A stretch of 64,000 nucleotides of DNA from Siphonodentalium dalli (taxonomy: Eukaryota; Mollusca; Scaphopoda; Gadilida; Siphonodentaliidae), in NCBI GenBank assembly GCA_032622095.1, contig CP136061.1, positions 199,818,244 through 199,882,243 of the forward strand. The letters are read 5' to 3'. The notes under the pieces were generated by a model. The model saw only the letters and a program-made list of their open reading frames with translations, was not told the origin of the DNA and ran no database searches. The translations under genes were made by a program, and so were the position numbers. This document shows positions 22,635-33,647 of this stretch, one piece after another (the first letter of the stretch is position 1; every line of letters starts with the position of its first letter).

Positions 22635-24896
22635 ATCAACAGAAATGTACAGATTGAACAAAACAGGTTTTCAAAATTTGTTATCAACATTTAACAGCTG
22701 ATCTGACTTAAGTGACCAAGATATGAAACATGCTAAACACTTTTACTAAATGGAATGACCAGCTGTTTGCTTCATGCAGCAGCCACATTTTGCGATCCTA
22801 AAATGGGTATTGCACCTGGGCATAGTAAAAACATGTTGTAATCAGATGGGAGATGACCATATATACCAGTATATATTTCAGAAGTAATCAATTCTTACAA
22901 AAGGACACCTCATCTCACAAAAAGTTTTAGGAAATGATGGAATGATCACTATTCAATCAATAGTAGAATGAGCCTTTGTCAGTCCCACATTAGTTTTGAT
23001 TGGCCATGATAGTTGCATCACTTGCAGGTTGGAGAAGATGAGGGTCTATAATTTCACTAACATAATTCTTCATAATAGCTAATAGCCCTCATAACTTAAC
23101 TTTAAAGATATTTTCATTTTCAATACCACCTCAGGTTAAGTGGTCCTGCTAATTTTATATTATGCTGATGGGTACTGCTGGATTGATATGTTCGTAGGTC
23201 AAAGCAATTCTGTCAAGTACCATCATTTTACCTAAAGTTGGTTATTTTTGCATTGTTTGGCTAACCCGAGCAATTTGTGCAAAAGTCAGTGTCTGTATGC
23301 AACATTCAAGAACATATATACTTCAAAATTTTATTGTGTACGCTGATGTTTGGTAAACAACAGGAATAGTCATCTCAATTATGGCCAGTTTGTAAAAACC
23401 AGCACCCATTATTAAAATATTTCACAATATACATGTACATGTTTTTTAATGTTTTCTACACATTGTGGCTTATCCTCGATTCGTTCAGATCGCTTTGGTC
23501 TACCTGAATATCATACCAAATGTATTAGCATCACCACTAAACTTGGGATGAATACTGCCAAATGAATATATTGTGATAAGGGCAGTGGAAAAATAATGGT
23601 TGAGTCTTTTCTAAATATAATTCTAGTAAAACCTACACAATACCGTCTAGGAGTATAGACATGAAGTCCACAAGTTTCATGAAAATTAAATGGGCTCTGC
23701 ACTAGTAACATCTGGACTCCTGGGACCCATTAATATTGAAAAATGCAACACAAATGAAAAATACATAGTATCTTTCCTCAAACATAGATTATAACCTGAC
23801 AATCATTGTGTTTGAATCAGTGTACATATGTATATGTAGGCATGGCCATAGCATGTTTTTGAAATAGTGCAGACCATAAATTTCACTAGAATATACATGT
23901 AGTTACTGCTTGTACATCACACACATAAGGCGACTGACACACATAAATGTACCTGCAGGGTTCACAATATTTGACATGTAAAGTATATATATATATCTCC
24001 TGTGCCTATAACATCAAACCAAACGGTTTACAGTACTTTTACTGACATTTTTGGAGTGGCACATATACATGCATAAAAAATAAAAGTCAATTTAAAGGGA
24101 CGAAATGAAAAATAAATTTGTGCAACTATAATGGAGATCTATATTGCATTACAACATCCACAAATCTACAAAATCTACAACATCCACAAATCTACAAAAT
24201 CTACAAAAACATCTGACTATCATAGACATTGGTAATGTGATCATTTTTCCTTGATAAGTTGAAACATGAGGGAGGATTGCATAGCATGGCTACATGCAGA
24301 ATGTAGATTTGTATGTATTTATATCTGCATATCAACTGATGCTTGTATTTTTCTTCTAACTCACTCCAGGCTAGCCATTATTTGTTCTAGAATAATGTAC
24401 ATGTTAGGGAAATTGTAGAACCTTTATACAAAATGGTGATGCAGCCAATCAAAATTGATGTGGGACTGATAAAGACACAACCTGCTCGACTACTGAATCA
24501 TACTGATTGATCAAATTGTAGTAACTCAACATTTACTAAACCTACTTGTGGGCTGAGTATAATTCAATTCAACATTAGAATACCATAAAAACACCCTGTT
24601 CTCCCATAAGTTTAAAGAAAATAACACATTGAACTCATTTACAAGTATATTGCTAATGTGATATATGTCATTCCATTTATAACCATTTTGGCAGCCATCT
24701 CACATCAAAGGCCATGAAATCTAGATAACAAAAGATGAACTACATTCAAATTATATCACCAGGTAACCTTTTTGTAGGAGTTTTAGGTTACTGATCAAAT
24801 ACCGTATAATTGATGATTTCCTCAACATCTTTGTTATTGGGAAAATGTCTGTTTTTCATTCTACGACCAATATATTCCATCCAAAAACCTTATTTT
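22635..24896. other. No gene; spacer between D-type copies
   Basis: The left edge (22975-23022, 'CAGTCCCACATTAGTTTTGATTGG') reappears inverted at 24441-24478. The spacer is therefore the loop of a larger, diverged inverted arrangement whose outer arms are the 20.5-22.6 kb and 24.9-25.4 kb copies. Family K material is at 23131-23330, and a short AAATCTACAA tandem run is near 24165-24210. Confidence 0.5.
23131..23330 (+). repeat. Family K fragment
   Basis: Shares 'TGGTCCTGCTAAT', 'TGTTTGGCTAA' and 'CATTCAAGAACATAT' with the arms of the foldback at 39069-39820. Confidence 0.6.
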
Positions 24897-25373
24897 CAGG
24901 GTCAAGAGCTCCTTGGAGGTCAATCTCATCCAATAATGGTACAGAAATTATACCTATATGTGGCACCGATGGATATAGATCAATAAAATATGAATTGGGG
25001 GCTCAGCTTTGAGATAAAAGTGCTGAACCCCAAAATTGGGCCCTTAAATTTTTTTTTTGGTTTTTGGCAATTATCTTAAAACCCATTGACTTTTGGATAT
25101 GAAAATGTATTACTGACCCCCCATAATGTGGCCATTCTGCACATTTTGAGTGGTCACACGACCCCCTATGTCCAACGGTTCTGGAGATATAGTCACGGCG
25201 GGTGGTAGTACTTCGCGCAAAAAGGGGCGTGGCCATTTGACCCATTTCGCCCTCAATGGGAAATGTGTCACCAACCAAATATTGTTCGTGTACCTTCAAT
25301 TAGTGGATTCGTGAAGAGTTTTGCTCTGGACATAAAAGTGCATACAAAACGCCCTCAGCTACTAGAGTACGCG
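24897..25373 (-). repeat. Third, inverted partial copy of the 1074-bp unit
   Basis: Reverse complement of about 20757-21236, with a few percent substitutions and a small indel in the poly-T/A run. It stops at ACTAGAGTAC on one side and GGGTCAAGAGCTCC on the other. Confidence 0.9.
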
Positions 25374-25454
25374 TTGTGTTGATTTTGGAATATCGTGCAA
25401 AGCACATGGGGCGTGTCGTTAAAACGATTTAAATATAAATTAAAAAATATTTAA

Positions 25455-25537
25455 ATTTAAAACGAGCGCACCACTTTAAAAAAAGCTTCGCTATAGATAT
25501 CATATTTATATAAGTATCGTGCTCGTTTTAAATTTAA
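25455..25537. repeat. Short inverted repeat (AATTTAAAACGAGC)
   Basis: AATTTAAAACGAGCG near 25455 pairs with GCTCGTTTTAAATTT near 25521, enclosing about 45 bp. It directly abuts the MITE at 25534. Confidence 0.5.
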
Positions 25538-26011
25538 AGGTACTCAACCCGTAAAGAGGGTCCCCATCTCAACAGATTCCAACAACAACAATCCGATCAG
25601 AGGGTCCTATATTACTATTTCTTTGGCTTTGGGGGTAAAAAAATATTTGATTCGAGTCGAGGAACCCATCAAACAAAGCTCAGAGTTATTAGATATTGAT
25701 TTTTCAAATTTGTTATGTTCTCGAGATGAGTACTAATAACTGCCGTAATCTGCTCTGGATGTGTACTCCAAATCTATTCAAACAGACAAGGATGAATAAC
25801 TCTAAAATCAAGTGGTAATTTTAACGCAATTTTGACTGAGTTCTGGGCCAGATAGTATTCCCGATAATGAAAAATAATAGATTTCTAAAATCGATATCTA
25901 ACAAATCTGAGCTTTGATGGGTGACTTCCTCGACTCGAATCAAATATTTTTGACCCCCGAAGCCATTGAAATAGTAATTGAGAGGAGTTTTATCGGGTTG
26001 AGTACCTTTAA
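25534..26011. mobile_element. Family A foldback MITE, asymmetric and reversed (A5)
   Basis: Bounded by TTAA at 25534-25537 and 26008-26011. The left arm carries the long CCCCATCTCAACAGATTCC...GATCAGAGGGTCC segment and the right arm the ATTGAGAGGAGTTTTATCGG type. It is an inverted copy of the 41905/47783 subfamily. Confidence 0.9.
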
Positions 26012-26111
26012 GTATTTTTTCAATTTAAATTGTACTTGTTTGAACGACACGCGCCCCTGTGATGCAAAGCGGAAATCTCACTGCAAGCGCCCGATTACCC
26101 TATACTAAAAA

Positions 26112-26312
26112 AAATTGGGCTAATATATAACCCAATGTTTAGTCAACCGAATCCGGTTAGACGTTGTGTTAGCGCTGTTAACTAAACTAGTTGGGTTAGA
26201 AAATGTAACCAAACATTGGGTTACCGCCATTGGGTTATGGTAACCCAACTTTATAGCCAAACGTTGAGTTAAAGTAACCAAAAGTTGAGTTTGAAGTAAC
26301 AAAACAAGGGGT
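26112..26312. repeat. Cluster of TTGGGTTA/TAACCCAA inverted words
   Basis: About ten imperfect copies of AACCCAA(C/T)GTTT and its complement are crowded into 200 bp in both orientations, separated by TTAAAGTAACC-type words. This could fold into many alternative short hairpins. No termini or coding are seen. Confidence 0.65.
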
Positions 26313-26441
26313 TAGAGAAAACCTATGTCAAGTATATAATTATATTCATCTCAATGGATAAGTTTTGACCATATAATCTGAGATTCTGGCCATTAATTAA
26401 GTTTTCCAAAAATAACCCCAATCAATGGATTCATTTCGGAT

Positions 26442-26620
26442 CTTAAAGATGCATTATCCGAATTAACGCTCCCAAATTACAATTTCTTTGGCTTCGGGGG
26501 TAAAAATTATTTGATTCGAGTTGAGGAACCGATCCGTCAAAGCTCAGGGTGATCAGATATTGATTTTTGAAGTTTGTTATTTCTCGAAATGTGCAATTAT
26601 TTGTGGCCCCAGAAAAACGT
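26442..26620 (+). mobile_element. Family A MITE, left arm only (A6)
   Basis: TTAA + AGATGCATTATCCGA start at 26442, then TTTCTTTGGCTTCGGGGGTA and GATTCGAGTTGAGGAACC. It breaks off near 26620. The terminal bases match the subfamily end at 46655-46672. Confidence 0.75.
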
Positions 26621-26699
26621 CGTCAAACTTGACGGTAAGCATTAAATGGAAAAGGTAATTTTTGAAGCATTGCGAAATATTCCGAAGAACATATTCAGA

Positions 26700-26950
26700 C
26701 CTATATATTTGAACTTATATACCACACGATTAGCGATGTTTGTCGACAAATCACTGTAACAGTTTTGTTTACATTGCAAATGGTTTCAACACGCGATTAT
26801 TTTATTTGAGAACTATGAATAATGAATAGAAGAAAAAAATTATCCTTTTCTCCATGTTCTACTTTGCGGTGATGTCTTTACATATTTTTCACATTTACTT
26901 ACCGGGAGTACATTGGTCCTTTTAAGATGAGCTTAAGTATGGTGTTAACC
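26700..26950 (+). repeat. Dispersed repeat shared with about 47120-47340
   Basis: Both copies contain 'TTTGTTGACAAATTACTGTAACA'-like wording (here TTTGTCGACAAATCACTG), 'TTTCAACACG' and 'TGGTCC...TTAA'. Similarity is patchy, indicating old copies. Confidence 0.5.
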
Positions 26951-27526
26951 ATGCATGTATTCGATATATAGTGACCTCACATGTGTGTCGCCAGTGGACG
27001 CTCAATATTTATTCAATCATTAAAGTGATGTGAAACACTCTGCTTTGGTGATCAAATGGAAATGGAGAATAATCTTGTTCAAAGTAATTTTTACAAGTAG
27101 TAATTTTTACAAATAGTATATCCAAATTGACAACACAGACCGTCATTCTTATATATGAATTAAATGCAGTGACTCTCGATGGCGAAATCATTTTCGTTAG
27201 TTTATATCCGATAAATGCGTCCCGAATCGAGTGGTAAAATATTTACCACTGAGCGTAGTTCTGATGATGTTTTTTATGGAATGGCACGGTCGATTTGCCT
27301 TCAAATTTTCGGCGATGTTAGTAGAATGTTACATTCCTCCAGTTGGCATAGCACCTGAATACTAATTTATCAGTTTCACGCACCTGAACAAGTACATAAT
27401 ATGTCTTTAAAACATGTCTTTTGGAACGAATAATTTCATAGATGTTATTATCGTTGTCATTTTACGATTTCGTTTGTTTATTATTTTAAATGTTCACGAT
27501 AACCCCCAAATCCGTTATCGGGGCAT
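26951..27526. other. No gene recognised
   Basis: Upstream of the 27527 frame. A TATATAAG word at 27532-27539 could be a TATA box for a transcript starting about 30 bp downstream. Confidence 0.35.
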
Positions 27527-27967
27527 ATGGTGTATATAAGCAGCGTTGAAAACAGTTTAGCATTTAAACTTTGTAGGAAAAGACAACTCTCGGGAGAACG
27601 GTGTTCGTCTACGGGAATTAGCGCGAAGAGAAGACGATATGCATCTGAGACTTCAGTCATTGATTGTATGCCTGATCAAAAGCAAGAGAGTGAAGACCTC
27701 GCAGACGCAAAGTTTCAAATCGTATCCACAAGAGCAATCGAGACAGAAACATCCACACATACCAGGTGTGCTGGAGATATGCGAATTAGGACAACGCATA
27801 CCAGAAAACTCACTCCAAGGAAGGACTGGGATGCACCGAAAGCGAACAAATGCTCAGACGAAACACTCTTCTGTACTAAATCACAACAACAAAACGATTC
27901 GCGGGATTCGCTGTCCACGAGAAAGCAAGAGAACTGTGACTATAGCGATTTAGATATGTTCGCTTGA
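27527..27967 (+). CDS. Hypothetical basic/polar protein, unrecognised
   Basis: A 146-codon frame rich in Ser, Thr, Lys, Arg and Asp/Glu, with AKRRRY (a nuclear-localisation-like basic run) early and a TRKLTPRKDWD segment. It ends DYSDLDMFA. The composition is like a disordered nuclear protein and unlike the surrounding AT-rich noncoding DNA. The TATATAAG word overlaps the first codons, so if it is a TATA box the real start would be a later Met (for instance MPDQKQ at about 27668). No splice sites or homologue are recognised. The overlapping frame at 27639 is the less likely reading. Confidence 0.35.
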   Translation: MVYISSVENSLAFKLCRKRQLSGERCSSTGISAKRRRYASETSVIDCMPDQKQESEDLADAKFQIVSTRAIETETSTHTRCAGDMRIRTTHTRKLTPRKDWDAPKANKCSDETLFCTKSQQQNDSRDSLSTRKQENCDYSDLDMFA

Positions 27968-28599
27968 TATGTATGTTGCCATTTAATTCCTGGAAATATG
28001 ACTGAGACATGTATACATGCATATACTACTCTATATATAGTCGTGGACAATCTAAAACAATTAGTTCATATAGTGATCAACTTATAGTGACCTTTCAGAC
28101 CTTTACCAACATCTGTGCAATGCCCGATGGTTGATATCATAAGTTCCAAGTTGAACGGCTAACATATTAGTATTGGTGGGTAGACGTTCTTACTTCGTTA
28201 ATTTAAATGTTCAGTGTGAACTCTAGGCCTACCAAATACAAATTCAGGTGTTAAAACTCAATGGTTCCAAAGTATCTGAATTCACCTTCTTCTCGGATTT
28301 GAGTACCACATGTGGTTTGTAACATGTTTCTTCTATAAACAAACAAGGTGTGGCAATAAATTGACAAGTACACATGTGTATAACCCTATTTGATGTTGGA
28401 GTAATGCATGTTTCCATAACAATTATGGAAATTTGAGTCTTTAAAGAATCCACAGGGCAGTTCACATTTAACACCCTATGTAAACTAAACGGATTAACCT
28501 ATTCAGTTATAAAAAATATACATCGGCATGGTATACTTTTCATTTGGGGGGGGGGGGGTGTCCAGGGCTTTTCCGGGGAAAATTAGTGGACGACGGACG
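27968..28599. other. No gene recognised
   Basis: Downstream of the 27527 frame. Contains a G12 run near 28546-28558. Confidence 0.4.
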
Positions 28600-29220
28600 T
28601 ACACAAAGATAATACAAGTGCAGAATGATTCATATTCATTGGTGGTACATGTTCAGATACTAATTATGGTCGTTTGTTGAATTTATCATATGTGACCCGC
28701 CATATCAAATCCAGTCGGAAGTCGGGATTTTTTTTACCCTGTGCCAATGCATTCTCTTATATATGCGAGTCGACCATAGGTCGCCTCGCATATATAAGAG
28801 AATGCATTGGCTTAACAATTTTGTATCATGTTTTTTAAATAAATGTTTCTTACAATTTTTAGGACATAAAATAAAAAAAACATCCATTACCCTGCAGGGA
28901 GCCCCACACATATATAGAAGCACATAGACGAGTGTCGTCTGCTCATGTTTGTCTGGGGCTCTGTATGGGTGAAATTATAAAATTGTTAAAGAATACAAGA
29001 ACAAATTATTAAAATTGTAAAAAATTGTTAGGCCAATGCATTCTCTTATATATGCGAGGCGACCTATATGGTCGACTCGCATATATAAGAGAATGCATTG
29101 GCACAGGGTAAAAAAATCCCGACTTCCGACTGGATTTGATATGGCGGGTCACATATGAACATTTCCTAAGGGAACTGCTCACCAATGAGCATGTATAGTA
29201 AAGAACTGGTCAATATGACA
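28600..29220 (+). repeat. Segment paralogous to 46170-46780, interrupted by MITE E1
   Basis: Flanks 28600-28686 and 29157-29220 (AAGTGCAGAATGATTCATAT; CTAAGGGAACTGCTCACCAA) align with 46172-46219 plus 46673-46780. The two copies are interrupted by different MITEs at different points. Confidence 0.75.
28687..29157. mobile_element. Hairpin-armed MITE (E1)
   Basis: Inverted arms of about 125 bp begin CATATGTGACCCGCCATATC. Each arm contains a complete near-perfect palindrome (28743-28811 and 29032-29102) of type GCCAATGCATTCTC...GAGAATGCATTGGC with the loop ACCTATGGTCG-like. The centre is AT-rich. An empty version of the site is recognisable in the paralogue near 46720. Confidence 0.9.
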
Positions 29221-30796
29221 ATATTATAAATGTATGTGTAATACTAAATAATTTTCACACGTGACATACCAGTTCAATTCTGAAGCATGCTCATTTCGCG
29301 TAATCTATGTTTACCAGTAGATCATAAAGGTTGTGTCAATGAGACAGTTATCCATAGAGTTACATTGAAGTAAAGTACATATTATAACATGTGCATCTTT
29401 TGTAATATAGTTTTAACATTATTTTGTATATATAAACTGTTGTTGTTGCCTCAAGTTAATTCAGACAGACAGACATACAGACATCAGTGTCGTGACGTTC
29501 TATTAAATCAAAGTATTTTCTATTTCTATTGTTATAATTCACAGTATTTAGTGATAAAATATCTGCACATTGACTAAGTTATAACACTGACTTGTCACTT
29601 AAAGGTACTCAATCCGATCAGAGGGTCCTATATTACTATTTCTTTGGCGTCGGGGGTAAACAATATTTGATTCGAGTCGAGGAACCCACACACCAAAGCT
29701 CAGAGTGATCAGATATCGATTTTTGAAATTCGTTAATTTCTCGAGATCAGGGGCCTGTTTCATGAAGCAAGGTCATAAGATTATCTTAAGATGGACTTAA
29801 TTAAGATCTAAGGTGGATCTTATGATGTAACTTTTCCGTTTCAAGAACGCGTTTCACGAAACAAGATTAAGTCCTACTTAAGTAGTAAGTTAAGTTCCCG
29901 CTCATTTAGACTGGTTATCGACAATTTTCTACAGTCCGGAACAAAAAAATGTGGGCTTGTGCAATCTTTATGTACGGCATTGAGAGGTTATCGAGAAAGA
30001 GCCGAGTCCGAGTTGACATTATTGTGTGACAGGGATGTTGATAGCGGCTGGGGTGGGCGAATCAGCGCATGTATCTTAGTGTCTATAGTCAGTGGCCTTA
30101 TATTCGCATATGGATCTTAGACTTGTATGAGTTCCACGATGTGAATTCGAACATGAGTACATCGCAGGCTCTTAAAATGACGAGCTTTGCGTTTACTGAC
30201 GAGTGGCTGTGTCAGAAATAAGACAATATAATTATATGGATCGATGCATGACTGCGACCATGCTTTCACGCCGAGTTAATCCACTGAGAGCAATGATCAG
30301 GCTGCGATTTTTGTTATGTGAGCCGACATAACTCGTATATTATCGACCACTGCTCTCTACGTGTAGCAATGATCAAAATAAATCGGCGATGTCATCAGGA
30401 CACACATATGTCATTTTTCGATTCAAAGGGAAATGAAAAATATTTGTTAGAGTAACTATTTTATTATTTTTATGCAGATGTTTTATGCGGTAGTCATACC
30501 ATGGATATATAACTACGATTTCATTAGCACACTCGTATTAAGGGGTGTCATCGTTACGGGTGTGTATATCATATATACAGTATGCTATATACGGTATGCT
30601 GTACAACGGTCATCCCACCCCTGCAAAAAAAAAAAAACATGACAAAAATTTGGACAGCCTTGAAAATCACGACATATGGGCGTAGGCATAAACACAATAA
30701 AAATAATATTCTCTATAGAAAATTGTCACTATTTCTAAAACATATTTTGATAAAGAGCGTTTGTGTTACCTTTCCTATATCACATATCTGCTTTGT

Positions 30797-30979
30797 AAAC
30801 AGCCGACGGAAATTTTGAAAGAGGAAAGAATCAATACATTAATTGATCTCATGTTACCCCATCTCCCCACACACATATGGAATAAAATAGAGGAGATTGT
30901 GAGCTTTGAGCTAGGCCATAATTCTTATCAAAAGTTTAATTCGTGGGTAATACAATTTTATAATATATATTATCTATAG
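30797..30979 (+). other. Possible exon-like frame inside element L
   Basis: After a TTTGTAAACAG acceptor-like word the frame reads PTEILKEERINTLIDLML and LPTHIWNKIEEIV before a stop at about 30977. The composition is protein-like, but no family is recognised and it lies within a transposable element. It may be captured or degenerate coding sequence. Confidence 0.2.
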
Positions 30980-31379
30980 GTCACATACACAGCTGATAAT
31001 TGACTATATCCCACATTCGACGAGGCTCGGGGTGGCTAGTTGGTCTCTGCGGGGGGGGGGGGGGGTACATCGTGCAATTTCCAACTGCACCCGCCCCTTA
31101 ATTGAACCGGGCCAAACTTCCATGTTCGCGAAATGCCATGTCCACCACACCCGTTGGATTTAAACTTTCCAATTGATATCTCAAATATTCCAACAGTTCG
31201 AAATTTCTAACCTGACGCCCCTAAAGTTGGTGATTTTCGGTTGCTGCTGTTTGTCTAAAACAACACATTCCTTTACTAGTTAGAAATTCAAACAATTGAA
31301 ACCTATATATAGTGTACGATTAATCTTGTTGTCAGGCATGAAGTTTCCAATTTCTAAACGTTTTGACCAAAGTGTGTGT

Positions 31380-31533
31380 GTGTGTGTTTGTGGGGTGTGT
31401 GTGTGTGTGGTGGGGGGGGGGGGGGGTGGGTAGACAACACACACACCCCATTCGCCACGTCCCTGATGATAAGTATGTGCTCTGAATTGCTTTTACCAAA
31501 CTAACCCGATGGTTATACGATGGGGGGGGGGGG
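31380..31533. repeat. GT and poly-G simple repeats
   Basis: A (GT)n run with TGTTTGTGGGG interruptions, then G-runs near 31412-31425 and 31520-31535. A further G-run is at 31051-31064. Confidence 0.9.
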
Positions 31534-32105
31534 GGGCCCTCTCCAAACTTTAGTTTTGGAAAGTTTGAGGTACCAGTTGGAATGTTTAAACCCAAAGAGA
31601 ATCTGGTGTTGTTTAAGGGGGTGTAGTTGGACATTTCGAGGCGAACACCCCATCTCACTCTGTAGCCACGACCCTGTATACCAGACGACGAATTGCCCAC
31701 CCAGACAATGTACAGATATCTCCGTAATTGCAAAATAGCATAGGCCGCCATACTTGTGATCGATATGCCACTTATCACGTGGGTCTTAACTTTAAGATTA
31801 TCTTATGACACCTCACAACAGTCTTAAAGTTAAGACCAAAGTTAAGACCATCTTAAGTTAAGACCTTGTTCGTGAAACGCACTTATGACTGAAGTTTGAA
31901 CTTATGACCAACTTAAGTCCCAACTATGTCATAAGTTGCTTTCATGAAACAGGGCCCTGGGACACTAATTTAGTCTGCCTCGTGCTCAAATAGACACACA
32001 TTGCGGGTGTATGATGGATAACTCTAAAATCAAGTGGTTAGTTATTAACAATAATAACCACTTGATTTTAGAGTTATCCATCTTACACCCGCAATTTGTA
32101 TTTCG

Positions 32106-32479
32106 TATGACAACATCGTACACATGCGTAACAAGAAAACCATAATCAGAAATGGTAACGCCCTCAAGATCATATTATTAGCCATAAATATAAATTATAA
32201 TATAAAATATATTGGTTACACGAATGCACCGCCTCAGAATTCCGTTAAAACAACTAATCCTTCAAATTATTACAAAAAACTACGGCTTATTACTGCAGGT
32301 TTCTCATTCACCACACCAGAAAGCTTCTAAATGCGGATCAAAAATTGGAGACATTGTGTTCCCGCCAAGAGTGCATGGCCCAGCCATTGTTCATACCTAA
32401 ACATCGAAAGCAATTAACGCGGTCATAATAGTTACATACTACAACTATAAGACATCCAGCGAATACACACCCCACGAAA
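32106..32479. other. No gene recognised
   Basis: AT-rich sequence between the A7 remnant and the LINE relic. Confidence 0.4.
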
Positions 32480-32800
32480 ACCCGAAATGTGTTGTCCTGC
32501 GAGATATCCCATCGCTTTAGCTCAATTTGACACGACCAGATTAGCCTTCCTACAATATCCTAAAACAATAAAGCTTCTCAAATCATCGGCATCGCCAACA
32601 GAACTTTCACGAACTTAGAAATCGACACTTTCTAATCGCTCTACATAAGCATGGTCAGACCTATCATCGAATACTATAACTCTCCATGGAGCCCACATCA
32701 CAAATACCAAAGCATTGTGTTAGAGAAATACAAAGAAAAGCAACGGAACTAGTTCGTCAAATCAAAACTCTATACTACCGAGACCGAACTCGATTTGTTA
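32480..32800 (+). pseudogene. LINE reverse transcriptase C-terminal relic
   Basis: Conceptual translation from about 32590 gives ANRTFTNLEIDTF, then LYISMVRPIIEYYNSPWSP and, after a frameshift near 32730, EIQRKATELVRQIKTL. This is the signature after the polymerase fingers/palm of Jockey/CR1-like LINEs (RTF..L....F..LY..LVRP..EY....W.P......E..QRKAT). Stops and frameshifts show it is dead. The catalytic core and endonuclease are not visible. Confidence 0.7.
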
Positions 32801-32872
32801 GCGGAACGCGATACCTCTCGCGCGGGACTGCGTCCCGCACTCGATGTATCGCTCCGCCAACAAATCTCGTGC
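32785..32872. repeat. Imperfect hairpin of about 42-bp arms
   Basis: The left arm (CTCGATTTGTTAGCGGAACG...) pairs with the right arm (...CGCTCCGCCAACAAATCTCG), with a GGGACTGCGTCCC tip. It interrupts the LINE relic and is much more GC-rich than its surroundings. Confidence 0.75.
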
Positions 32873-32880
32873 GATAATTT

Positions 32881-33647
32881 CGTCAAAATCCAGACACTCA
32901 TGCGGTTCTATCTATTTATAGTACAGTGCCCACGGTGAAAAGAAAATACTAGAAATTATGACATACCACACAAAGACGCATGTGTACTCGAAGGCAAGTA
33001 CACATCAACGAAATTCATAAACATTACCTTATATGGAACTATGAATGCTATTGAGGTTTCGTTCTTGGAAAAATAAATGAAAGTCTGTATTCATGACGTG
33101 TATTCTAATTATGTCTGTCTTTATTTGCAGACGGATTTTCAATGAATATATAGAAAATCTATTGTGAAATGCATTGTGCAGACCGTCTTGAACTGTTATG
33201 GCAGGTTGGTTGTCATGTTCGTCTCGCTGTCGATTTGAGGAAGAATGGCATATTGATCAATCTTGCACTCTGCTTCGCATGTGAATTTCCAAGAATTGTT
33301 AGTCAGGGCCCTACCTGCGTGGATAAAACAACATAACACACGTAACTGCGTCGCACTTGGGGGAATGATTGCAACGGATACACTCACTCTCAGACTCGTT
33401 TTATCAAATTGACCTTCACAATTCTGGTGCATGGGATACTGTTGACAGAACCATACAACACTGCAAGACGGATCAACATACAGTTTAGGATCAGTAAATA
33501 TACTCAGCTTACGCTGTCGGAAATCTATATATATTGGCTGCCGTGTCTGTTTGTTAACAAACTCGCCACAGATTAAAAAGAGACCAAAAAAAAAAAAAAA
33601 ACAATTTAAAAAAAAAAAAAAAAAAAGGAAGGAAGGAAGGAAGGAAG
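32881..33647. other. Upstream region of the 33648 exon
   Basis: No coding sequence is supported. A TTTATTTGCAG acceptor-like word ends at 33130 but leads quickly to stops. TATATATA occurs near 33526. Immediately before the exon are two A-runs and a GGAA tetranucleotide repeat (33588-33645), a possible 5' leader. Confidence 0.35.

Larger units (their letters stand above)
29748..31959. mobile_element. Terminal-inverted-repeat element L, non-autonomous
   Basis: Both ends read inward CAGGG(G/C)CCTGTTTCATGAA and share a subterminal GCGTTTCACGAA(A)CAAG block, within arms of about 150 bp rich in CTTAAGA words. Length is about 2.2 kb. CAGGG termini suggest a hAT-like element, but no 8-bp duplication is readable (CTCGAGAT versus GGACACTA). 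No transposase frame is seen. The interior contains family N sequence (31130-31430), GT repeats and G-runs. Confidence 0.75.
29599..32105 (+). mobile_element. Family A MITE split by element L (A7)
   Basis: The left arm 29599-29747 (TTAA + AGGTACTCAATCCGA) stops at CTCGAGAT. The central hairpin and beginning of the right arm resume at 31960-32105 (ATGGATAACTCTAAAATC / GATTTTAGAGTTATCC). The right terminus is lost at about 32105. Everything between 29748 and 31959 belongs to an insertion. Confidence 0.85.

Noticed and set aside
27639-27953. Alternative 104-codon frame
   Set aside because: Overlaps the 27527 frame, whose composition is more protein-like. Neither is proven.
33120-33165. Acceptor-like TTTATTTGCAG followed by a short frame
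   Set aside because: The frame after it closes within a dozen codons and no partner donor was convincing. It could only be a tiny last exon.
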